A stretch of DNA of 64,000 bases from Planctomycetota bacterium (GTDB lineage Bacteria > Planctomycetota > UBA1135 > GCA-002686595), in contig JAEUHZ010000028.1 in assembly GCA_016795205.1 (NCBI GenBank), forward strand, positions 1 through 64,000, read 5' to 3'. Each line of letters starts with the position of its first letter. Position 1 is the first letter of the stretch. Below the pieces are notes generated by a model. The model worked only from the letters and a program-made list of their open reading frames with translations, ran no database searches and was not told the DNA's origin. The position numbers and the translations under genes were made by a program. Shown piece by piece: positions 19,125 to 26,083 of this stretch.

Positions 19125-19989
19125 GGTAGTGGTGGGCGCGGCGCAGGACGCGCCGGGCGTCGCGCCGGAAGCCGTCGTTGCGCACGTAGGTCCAGACGCG
19201 GTCGGCGAAGTCGAGCGGCAGGACCACGCCGTAGAACGCGAGCAGTGCGCACTTCAGGTCGACCTCCAGGCCCAGCACGACCGGCGGCACGTGGAACAGG
19301 TCGATCACGGCGGCCAGCAGGAACCACAGGATCGACAGGTCGAAATTGGTCAGGACGGCGCGCGCCAGGCCGCGCTTGCGGCCGACCGTGAAGGGCTGCT
19401 GCTCCCCCGGCAGGTCCCCATCGTGCTCCAGATCGGCGGTCGCTGGGTCGCCCAGGATCTCGCGCGTGAAGCGCGCGCGCTCCGAGCTCGTGCGGAGCAG
19501 CACGTAGCGCGCGGTCAGGACCAGCGCCGCGTCGTAGAGCGCCTTGCCGAACAAGGTCGCCAGCAGGGCGGAGAGCGCGAAGCCTGCCACCCACCACTCC
19601 CCCGTGGCGCGCACGGCGTAGATGCCCAGTGCGCTGAAGAAGGCCGCCTTGACGTACAGGTGGAACAGGAAGTCGTGGAAACCCCACTGCAGCCGCTCGC
19701 ATTGGCGGTAGCGCGCGACCTCGCCGTCGACGCAGTCGAAGACGTAGTAGACGAACAGCAGCCCGAACCCGAGCACCGACCAGCCGCCGCCGAGGACGAG
19801 CAGCGCGCTGCCGACGAGTCCGCACACGAGCATGCCGACGGTGCCCACGGTGGGCGACAGCCCCAGCGCCAGGAACAGGCGGGTGACGTGGATCGCGACC
19901 CGATCACCCACCAGGACGCCGGCTACGTCGTTGTAGGCACGGACCGGCTCCTGGACCTTCTTCTTGAGCTCGTGGATCGACTCGACCAT
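19114..19989 (-). CDS. CDP-alcohol phosphatidyltransferase-family membrane protein, variant motif
   Basis: This 291-aa integral membrane protein belongs to the CDP-alcohol phosphatidyltransferase family, which joins a CDP-activated lipid or polyol to an alcohol. The start of the signature is clear, FDCVDGEVARYRQ, giving D-x2-DG-x2-AR. In the second half the usual G-x3-D-x3-D reads W-GFH-D-FLF-H: the glycine is tryptophan and the last aspartate, the presumed base, is histidine. About five to six hydrophobic segments surround it, and a charged loop (residues ~165-195) interrupts them. ATG 19989 starts a soluble amphipathic stretch before the first helix. It is 34 bases after the flippase gene on the same strand and so probably in one operon with it. 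The substrate is unknown. Confidence 0.76.
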   Translation of the reverse strand: MVESIHELKKKVQEPVRAYNDVAGVLVGDRVAIHVTRLFLALGLSPTVGTVGMLVCGLVGSALLVLGGGWSVLGFGLLFVYYVFDCVDGEVARYRQCERLQWGFHDFLFHLYVKAAFFSALGIYAVRATGEWWVAGFALSALLATLFGKALYDAALVLTARYVLLRTSSERARFTREILGDPATADLEHDGDLPGEQQPFTVGRKRGLARAVLTNFDLSILWFLLAAVIDLFHVPPVVLGLEVDLKCALLAFYGVVLPLDFADRVWTYVRNDGFRRDARRVLRRAHHYRAR

Positions 19990-20023
19990 GCCGTGGGGGG
20001 GAGGCGGCGGGATCCCGCTCCGG

Positions 20024-21487
20024 TCAGCGTGCGCGCCGCCAGCCCGCGAGAGCGCGCTTGATCTTGTCCTTTTCGGCTTGTTCCAGGAAGCCGCCCCAGA
20101 GCAACACGACGGGCAGGGCGCAGAGCAGCGCGCACTTCACCGCGGCGCTCCCGACACTCCCCAGGTCCGCGGGCAGGAAGCGCGCGCTGGCGGCCAGCAC
20201 CGCCGCGACCAGGATCGGCGCGGCGATGCGCCGGGCCTCGAAGCCCACGGGCCACAGGCGCTCCGCCGCGATCCAGCCCGCCAAGGCCAGCGCCGCGAAC
20301 GTGACGACGCCGGCCCAGGCCGCGCCCAGACCGCCGTGCGCCGGGACGAGCACGGCGTTCAAGCACACGTTGAAGAGCGCCGCACCACCGACCAGCCAGG
20401 CGACGTGGCCCGTGCGCATGCGCAGGTAGAAGGTCGTGTGCACGACCTGGAACACGGCCCAGAACAGGTAGCCGAAAGCGACGATCGGCAGCACATCCGC
20501 GGCGCCGGCGAAGTCGGGGGCCAGCAGGCCGACGACCTCGCGCGCGAACAACGCCAGACCCAGGGTCACGAACGAGAAGCCCAGCGCGGCGTAGGTCGCG
20601 ACCTTGCGCAGGACCAGGCGCGCCTCCTCCTCGGCCGCGAGCGCGAAGACGAACGGGAACCAGATCAGCCCGAAGGCCTCGAGCAGGACCGTGTTGCCCA
20701 TGGCACCGAGCTTGTGGCCGATGCCGTAGACCCCCACCGCAGCCTCGCCGTGCAACCGCTGCACGAACCAGCGGTCGGCCTGGTGCAACGCGAACATGAA
20801 CAGCCCCGAGCCCACGAGCGGCAGGGAGTAGAGCGCGATGCGCTTGGCGACCGCGCGGTCGAAGCGCAGGCCCAGTCGCAGCGCGATCGCGGTGGTCAGG
20901 CCCAGCGCCACGAGCAGCTCGCCACCCAGCACGCTGAGCAGGACGCCCACCGAGCCGAGGCCCGCGAGCAGCAGCGCGATCTTGAGACCCACCTCGACGG
21001 CGGTCTTGGCCGTGGTGATCGCCACGTAGGCCCCGGAGCGCTGGGCGGCCTGGAGCCAACGCAGGCCGACCTGCCCCACGGTCTGCGCGCACAGGATCCC
21101 GAAGACGATCACCGCCGCCTGGGTCTCGCGGCGCGTGCCCACCAGGAGCTCGGAGGCCTGCTCGGGGAAGGCGAACGCGGCCAGCGCGGCCAGCCCCGTC
21201 GTCCCGAACAGGATCCAGAGCGTCGTCGAGACGACGGCCGCGCGGCGCGCCTCGTCGCGCTCCTCGGCGAAGAAGCGCGTCATGCCGTGGAGCAGGTTCA
21301 CGCCCAGCACCTGCGCCGCGATGGCCAGCGTCACGCCACCCATCTCGACCACGCCGTACTGCGCCGCGCCGCCGATCGTGAGGGTCACGAACGGCAGGAG
21401 CGCGAGCGCGACCAGCTTCTGGAGCGCTGGACCGACCGCGTAGACCGCGGAGTGGCGCGCCAGGCGCTTCAGGGCGTCGGTCAGCAT
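20024..21487 (-). CDS. Polysaccharide flippase (Wzx/MATE-like)
   Basis: This 487-aa polytopic protein has about 14 hydrophobic segments and the MOP-superfamily pattern. It opens with LARHSAVYAVGPALQKLVAL and has the recurring motif GVYGIGHKLGAMGN in the middle, similar to polysaccharide biosynthesis proteins that flip undecaprenyl-linked oligosaccharides. The C-terminus is short and basic. ATG 21487 is chosen because the first helix follows within 15 residues and a TAGGCT hexamer lies 13 bases upstream on the minus strand. It is followed by the CDP-alcohol transferase gene, which suggests a lipid- or glycan-related unit. It is unlike the second flippase at 55.8 kb, so the genome has at least two. 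Confidence 0.8.
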   Translation of the reverse strand: MLTDALKRLARHSAVYAVGPALQKLVALALLPFVTLTIGGAAQYGVVEMGGVTLAIAAQVLGVNLLHGMTRFFAEERDEARRAAVVSTTLWILFGTTGLAALAAFAFPEQASELLVGTRRETQAAVIVFGILCAQTVGQVGLRWLQAAQRSGAYVAITTAKTAVEVGLKIALLLAGLGSVGVLLSVLGGELLVALGLTTAIALRLGLRFDRAVAKRIALYSLPLVGSGLFMFALHQADRWFVQRLHGEAAVGVYGIGHKLGAMGNTVLLEAFGLIWFPFVFALAAEEEARLVLRKVATYAALGFSFVTLGLALFAREVVGLLAPDFAGAADVLPIVAFGYLFWAVFQVVHTTFYLRMRTGHVAWLVGGAALFNVCLNAVLVPAHGGLGAAWAGVVTFAALALAGWIAAERLWPVGFEARRIAAPILVAAVLAASARFLPADLGSVGSAAVKCALLCALPVVLLWGGFLEQAEKDKIKRALAGWRRAR

Positions 21488-21801
21488 CGCTCTCTCGCGC
21501 AGCCTACCCCGCGCGGGGGGGGCGCAGGGCCCGCACGACGTGGAGTCCGTACGGACCCGAGCAGCGACCGAGCGTCGCCCCCCCACGACCTCCGCCTGGG
21601 CACGCACCACGTGCCGTACGGCGGTCGTGAGCCTCGACGCGCGGCGTGATCCGCGGCGCCGCGCTCGCCAGCGGTCACCCCGCGCACGACGCGCGCCGCC
21701 GACGGTCTCTCCGGCAGGGAACGGGAACCCCGGGCCGAGATCCTGATCCCCCACGGTGCATCCGCTCGACCGGAACCCTCGAGCACGCCCGGGCCGGTCC
21801 G
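21488..21801. other. Intergenic region with two CCGTACGG palindromes
   Basis: I see no gene in these 314 bases. They hold a TAGGCT -10 candidate for the flippase (minus strand, 21506-21501) and two palindromes sharing the core CCGTACGG: a 12-bp one at 21545-21556 and a 10-bp one at 21613-21622. Their centres are 67 bp apart. A short run of G/C (21513-21522) is also present. Confidence 0.5.
21545..21622. promoter_or_regulatory. Pair of palindromes, possible operator
   Basis: GTCCGTACGGAC (21545-21556) and GCCGTACGGC (21613-21622) are perfect palindromes sharing CCGTACGG. They lie upstream of the minus-strand flippase gene. Paired palindromes outside coding sequence suggest binding of a dimeric regulator, but no regulator gene is adjacent. 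Confidence 0.35.
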
Positions 21802-22584
21802 CTAGGAGGAGCCTGGGCCGCCGGGATGCGCCTCGCGCGCGAGCCGCGCCGCCTCGTCGGCACCGAGCCAGCCGACGAGCAGACCGCGCATCCCGTAGAG
21901 CAGCGGCGTCAGCACCACAGCCAGTGCGAACTTGTAGACGTAGTTCGTCAGCGCGATACGCCCGGCATCGGCCGCGCCCATGTGCGGATCGCCGAGCAGC
22001 GCGGGCAGCAGGTAGAACGCCACGTAGATCACGATCAGCGTGTCGACGAGCTGGCTCACGACCGTGCTGCCTTGCGCGCGCAACCAGATGGCCTTCGCGC
22101 CGGTCTTGCGTCGCAGCCACGAGAACGTGCCGACGTCGACGAACTGCGCCACGGCGAAGGCCACCAAGCTCGCGAAGGTGATCGTCCAGGTCGTTCCGAA
22201 CGCCAGGCGATAGGCGGCGTGCGCCGTCTGTGCGTCCACGCCCGGCGTGAAGCTCACCGTGGGCGCCGCGGCGGCGGCCAGCACGATGGGCTGCAGGACC
22301 AGGTTCGCGGCGATCGCCAGGAACGTGAAGGCACGCACGACGCGGCGGCCGAAGTACTCGTTCACGATGTCCGTCAGGATGAACGTCAGCGGGAAGGCCA
22401 GGATCCCGGCGGTGGCGACGAACGTCTCTTGCTCGAGTCCCAGGTGCCGCGGGCGCAGGCCGAACAGCGTGAACTCCCACAGCTTCGCGCCCAGGAAGTT
22501 GGCCGTGACGAAGAAGGCGACGAACAGCGTCAGGCACACGAGCAGCAGGGTCTCGCGCTTCGATCCCGCCCGGCTCGGCTCCAT
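21802..22584 (-). CDS. yhhQ: Queuosine precursor transporter (YhhQ/VUT family)
   Basis: This 260-aa membrane protein should import a queuosine precursor such as preQ0 or preQ1. About six to seven helices are present. The family motifs are visible: FFVTANFLGAKL in the first helix, PLTFILTDIVNEYFGRR with the conserved Asp, Asn and Glu, QFVDVGTFSWLRR, and QGSTVVSQLVDTLIVIYVAF near the C-terminus. ATG 22584 starts a short charged tail before the first helix; the long open frame upstream overlaps mutM antisense and is not real. It is divergent from the small gene at 22692. folE at 18.4 kb makes a precursor of the same pathway in organisms that synthesise queuosine, but no que genes are seen here. 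Confidence 0.87.
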   Translation of the reverse strand: MEPSRAGSKRETLLLVCLTLFVAFFVTANFLGAKLWEFTLFGLRPRHLGLEQETFVATAGILAFPLTFILTDIVNEYFGRRVVRAFTFLAIAANLVLQPIVLAAAAAPTVSFTPGVDAQTAHAAYRLAFGTTWTITFASLVAFAVAQFVDVGTFSWLRRKTGAKAIWLRAQGSTVVSQLVDTLIVIYVAFYLLPALLGDPHMGAADAGRIALTNYVYKFALAVVLTPLLYGMRGLLVGWLGADEAARLAREAHPGGPGSS

Positions 22585-22629
22585 CGGCGCGCTTCGTACC
22601 AAGCGCACGGCCCGGCGCACAGCTCGGCC

Positions 22630-22659
22630 TTGTCGCGGAGCGCGGCGCGTCCCTAGACT
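22630..22659 (+). promoter_or_regulatory. Candidate promoter of the 22692 gene
   Basis: TTGTCG (22630-22635), an 18-base spacer, then TAGACT (22654-22659). The gene starts 32 bases later. This is another two-box example of the TAGACT pattern. Confidence 0.45.
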
Positions 22660-22691
22660 CCTCGCCCCTTCGAACCCGGAGCCTGCCAGCC

Positions 22692-23165
22692 ATGACCGTC
22701 CTCGAGCACCTCGCCGCGATGTCCCCCGAGCGCTTCCTCGCGATCTACTCGGGCCTGGAAATCCAAGGCTTCGGCCCGCTCGACAAGGAGGTCGCGCTGG
22801 CCCTGCGCTTCCGCCCGCAGGCCGTGAAGAAGCTGCCGATGGCCCAGCGCGCCAAGCGCGCCCGCCTGATCCTGGAGGCCGGCAAGAGCACGGAGCTCGC
22901 CTACGAGGTCTTCGGCGCTTACCTGATCCGGCACCGGAAGGAACTCGTGACCGGCTTCCTCGACGCGACCGGGGTCGAGCACCAGGACGGCATGATCGAG
23001 GACATCGAGAAGTCGAAGCCCGATCCGACGCGTCTGGGCGCCGCGGTGCAGGCGCTCGACGGGCAGTTCCCGCCCGAGGACGTGACGCTGTACTTGGCCC
23101 TGGCCGCCGAGCAATGGCCGGGCGTGACGCAGCTCGCAGACCTCGTGCGGGAGCGGACCCGCTGA
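22692..23165 (+). CDS. Hypothetical protein, mostly helical
   Basis: I do not recognise this 157-aa protein. It has no signal peptide and no membrane segment. It looks alpha-helical, with an acidic and basic mix: MTVLEHLAAMSPERFLAIYS at the start, a basic stretch PMAQRAKRARLILEAGK in the middle, and EDIEKSKPDPTRLGAAVQAL further on. Codon use matches its neighbours, and it has a good start with its own promoter candidate, so I regard it as a real gene. Its 3' end is followed by a perfect 9-bp hairpin and then the convergent mutM. No function is assigned. Confidence 0.65.
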   Translation: MTVLEHLAAMSPERFLAIYSGLEIQGFGPLDKEVALALRFRPQAVKKLPMAQRAKRARLILEAGKSTELAYEVFGAYLIRHRKELVTGFLDATGVEHQDGMIEDIEKSKPDPTRLGAAVQALDGQFPPEDVTLYLALAAEQWPGVTQLADLVRERTR

Positions 23166-23206
23166 CAGGTCGACGCGCGTCAGGGGCGCGATGCGGGTGT
23201 CCGCGG

Positions 23207-23231
23207 CGCGGCTCCTGGACAGGGAGCCGCG
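23207..23231. terminator. Bidirectional hairpin between the 22692 gene and mutM
   Basis: CGCGGCTCC (23207-23215) pairs perfectly with GGAGCCGCG (23223-23231) around the 7-base loop TGGACAG. It lies in the 93-base gap between two convergent genes. There is no U-tract on either strand. Confidence 0.6.
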
Positions 23232-23258
23232 TGACGCACGCGCTCGGCGGACCGGCGC

Positions 23259-24092
23259 TCAGCGAGTTCGCGGCCGCCGTTGGCAGCGCGGACAGAGATG
23301 TGTGCCCCGCTGTCCCACGACCAGGCGCGCAATGGTCGCCCTGCAGGTGCGGCACGGCTGCCCGTCGCGACCGTACACGCGGAACTGCTCCTGATACGAG
23401 CCGGGCTTGCCCTCCGGCGTGCGGTAGAAGGCGTCGAAGCTGGAGCCCTCGCGCGCGATGGCCTCGGTCAAGACCGCGCGGATCTCGCGCCACAGGCGCT
23501 CCGCCTCGCGCGGCTTGACCCGGTCCGCGCGCGCCAGGGGATGGAGGCCTGCGCGGTGGAGCGACTCGTCGACGTAGATGTTCCCCAGGCCCGCGACGAA
23601 CGTCTGGTCGAGCAGCAGCGGCTTGAGAGCGCGCTTGCGGGTCCGAAGCGCCGCCCCCAGCCAGTCCGCGGTGAAGACCTCGCCCAGCGGCTCTGGGCCC
23701 AGCGCAGCCAGCTCGCGCGCGGGATCGGCGTGCCACACGAGCCGGCCGAACTTGCGCACGTCGACGAAGTGCATCGTCGTGCCGTCGTCGAGCGCCAGCG
23801 CGACCTTGCCGTACTCCGGGTCGGGGGCGCCCGCGGGCGTCACGAGCACGCGCCCCGTCATGCGCAGGTGGCCGAGCAAGCCACCCGCCGGTGAGCGTCC
23901 CCGCTCCAGCTCGATCACGAAGTACTTGGCGCGCCGCCGCACGTCAGTGATGCGCGCACGGGCGACGCGCGCTTCGAAGGCGCGCGCGCCCACGGTGCGC
24001 CGCCACGCGACGCGCGCGCCCCTGATCGTGCGACCCACGAGTTGGGGGCGGATCAGGCGCACCGTGGTCTCGACCTCGGGCAGCTCCGGCAC
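23259..24092 (-). CDS. mutM: Formamidopyrimidine-DNA glycosylase
   Basis: This base-excision repair enzyme (277 aa) removes 8-oxoguanine and formamidopyrimidines and cuts the abasic site. It starts MPELPEVETTVRLIRPQLVG, where Pro2 is the nucleophile and Glu3 the proton donor. The lysine of DVRKFGRLVW and the H2TH region GLGNIYVDESLHRAGLHP are intact. The C-terminal zinc finger is complete: CRTC and then CPRC, separated by about 16 residues. The start is GTG 24092, directly after the stop of the upstream CocE-type gene (TGAGTG), so the two are cotranscribed. The length and all catalytic residues are normal. The alternative, endonuclease VIII (Nei), is less likely given the K and finger sequences, but the two are close relatives. 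Confidence 0.94.
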   Translation of the reverse strand: MPELPEVETTVRLIRPQLVGRTIRGARVAWRRTVGARAFEARVARARITDVRRRAKYFVIELERGRSPAGGLLGHLRMTGRVLVTPAGAPDPEYGKVALALDDGTTMHFVDVRKFGRLVWHADPARELAALGPEPLGEVFTADWLGAALRTRKRALKPLLLDQTFVAGLGNIYVDESLHRAGLHPLARADRVKPREAERLWREIRAVLTEAIAREGSSFDAFYRTPEGKPGSYQEQFRVYGRDGQPCRTCRATIARLVVGQRGTHLCPRCQRRPRTR

Positions 24093-26015
24093 TCAGCGCG
24101 CCTCCAGCACGGAGATCTCGAGGCGCGAACCGGCGTGGATCGTGTGCGTCGCCGCGCGGCGGTCAGCCGGCTGTGACTCCCAGGGATTCGGCAGGAAGAC
24201 CTGCGGGTTGGCCGCCACGAGTGGGAACCACGTGCTCTGCACCTGGACCTGGATCCGGTGCCCGCGCCGGAAGGTGTGCAGAACGTCCCACAGCTCGAAC
24301 GCCACCTCGTCGACCACGCCGGGCTCGTGGGGCACCGCGCGCTCGTAACCACGTCGGAACCGTCCCGGCATGACCTCGCCGCGGACCAGCCGCTGGTAGC
24401 CGCCCATGCGCTGCCCGGCGACGAGCGGCGGGTCGGTCGGATCGGGCGCGGCGTCGGGATGCACGTCGACGAGCTTGACGATCCAGTCCGCGTCCGTCGC
24501 GTCGGTCGAGACGCGCAGCATGGCGCGCAGCGGACCGACCAGCGCGACGTCCTGCTCGAGGGGCGGGCTCGTGAAGACCGCCACGTCGGGTCGCCGCGCC
24601 GCGAAGCGCTGGTCCTCCGTCATGTACTCGCGGTTCATGCCCAGGGTGATCGCGCTGGTGTGCGGCACGGGCTTGGCCGGATCGCTGACGAAGCGCGCGA
24701 TCTCGCCACCGACGGGCGCCGCCTGGGCCAGGGACAGCGCTCCGTCCGCGCCGAGTGCCAGCACGCGCGGCGCGCTGTCGCGCGGCGGCCAGGCGTCGAA
24801 GCGCTCCCAGGCGTTGGCTCCGGTGTCGAAGGCGTAGGCCTCGGGCAGCTCCGGATCGATCGCGCCGAGCAGGTGGTGGTCGAAGAACGGCTTCTCGATC
24901 TCGTTCCTGAAGAACGCGGCCGTCTGCTCGCCGAAGCGCGCCTGCCCCAGCGCGTCGCCGTCCGAGCGCGCCCACCCGCCGTGCGCCCACGGCCCCATGA
25001 CCAGCGCGTTCCACACCTCGGGGTTCCCGCGCTCGACGTGCTCGTAGATCTTGAGCGGTCCGTACAGGTCCTCCGCGTCGTACCAACCGCCGACGGTCAG
25101 CACGGCCGGGGCGACGCGCTCGAGGTGCGGGAGCAGGTTGCGCGCCTGCCAGAACGCGTCGTACTCCGGATGCGCCATGAGCTCGTCCCAGAAGCGCACT
25201 TCGCCACCGAAGTGCTCGCGACCGAGGTCCGCCACGCCCGCTCGCAGGAAGAACGAGTAGCCGTCCGCGCTGCCCCAGTCGCGGCGACGACCGCGCTCGG
25301 TCGTCGGTCGCGGCCTGGGCCGTCCGAAGGAGTCCAGGAACAGGAAGGCATGCGGCAGGAACAGCGCGCCGTGGTGGTGGAAGTCGTCGAACCACCAATC
25401 CGCGATCGGCGCTTGGGGTGAGACGGCCTTCAGGGCCGGATGCGCGTCGATCATGCCCGCCGCGGCGTAAAAGCCGGGGTAGCTGATGCCCCACATCCCG
25501 ACGCGCCCGTTGTTGCCCGCGACGTTCGCGACGAGCCAGTCGATCGTGTCGTAGGCATCCGTCGACTCGTCGACGTCGGCCGCCGAGTCCTTGACCGGGA
25601 CGTGCGGCCGCATGTCGACGAACTCGCCTTCCGAGAGGTAGGCCCCGCGCACGTCCTGGATCGCGAACGCGTAGCCGGCTCCGGTGAACAGGTCGTTCGG
25701 CCCGGGCGTCTCCGGGAAGGCCTCCGCGCCGTAGGGACGGCACGAGTACGGGGTGCGCCGCAAGAGGATCGGGAACGGCGTCCGCGACTCTCGTGGCGTG
25801 TAGATCGCGGTGTGGAGCCGCACGCCGTCGCGCATCGGGATCAGGACCTCGCGCTTCGTGTAGAGCGCGCGCACCCGTTCGATCCTGGACTGTGCGGCGG
25901 CCGCCTCGGGACGCGCGACCGGAACCGCCGGCCCTGTGGGAGGTGCGAGGGGTGGAGACGCACAGGCCAGAGCCAGGAGCGTGGGGGCAAGGATCACGAG
26001 ACGGTGAGCGGGCAT
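24093..26015 (-). CDS. CocE/NonD-family hydrolase, lipoprotein
   Basis: This 640-aa serine hydrolase belongs to the X-Pro dipeptidyl-peptidase (CocE/PepX) family and probably cleaves esters or amides outside the cytoplasm. It has a lipoprotein-type signal (LLALAC as lipobox) and a proline-rich linker. The alpha/beta-hydrolase domain begins at VLIPMRDGVRLHTAIYTP; the nucleophile is in MWGISYPGFYAAAG, a later Asp in GGWYDAEDLYGPL is the probable acid, and MGPWAHGGWARSDGD carries the histidine. The C-terminal jelly-roll domain (from about residue 410) has VQSTWFPLVAANPQ. Two starts are adjacent, GTG 26018 and ATG 26015; a TAGCAT hexamer ends eight bases before the ATG, so I prefer it. It abuts mutM. 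Confidence 0.87.
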   Translation of the reverse strand: MPAHRLVILAPTLLALACASPPLAPPTGPAVPVARPEAAAAQSRIERVRALYTKREVLIPMRDGVRLHTAIYTPRESRTPFPILLRRTPYSCRPYGAEAFPETPGPNDLFTGAGYAFAIQDVRGAYLSEGEFVDMRPHVPVKDSAADVDESTDAYDTIDWLVANVAGNNGRVGMWGISYPGFYAAAGMIDAHPALKAVSPQAPIADWWFDDFHHHGALFLPHAFLFLDSFGRPRPRPTTERGRRRDWGSADGYSFFLRAGVADLGREHFGGEVRFWDELMAHPEYDAFWQARNLLPHLERVAPAVLTVGGWYDAEDLYGPLKIYEHVERGNPEVWNALVMGPWAHGGWARSDGDALGQARFGEQTAAFFRNEIEKPFFDHHLLGAIDPELPEAYAFDTGANAWERFDAWPPRDSAPRVLALGADGALSLAQAAPVGGEIARFVSDPAKPVPHTSAITLGMNREYMTEDQRFAARRPDVAVFTSPPLEQDVALVGPLRAMLRVSTDATDADWIVKLVDVHPDAAPDPTDPPLVAGQRMGGYQRLVRGEVMPGRFRRGYERAVPHEPGVVDEVAFELWDVLHTFRRGHRIQVQVQSTWFPLVAANPQVFLPNPWESQPADRRAATHTIHAGSRLEISVLEAR

Positions 26016-26023
26016 CACGCGGA

Positions 26024-26029
26024 ATGCTA
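26024..26029 (-). promoter_or_regulatory. Candidate -10 box of the CocE-mutM unit
   Basis: On the minus strand TAGCAT occupies 26029-26024 and ends eight bases before ATG 26015. With a typical distance from -10 box to start of transcription, the message would begin at or next to the ATG. Confidence 0.4.
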
Positions 26030-26083
26030 CCGATCCCGCCGCGCGCGCTTGCCACTCGGCAGGCGGGCGGGGAAGCTCCCGCC

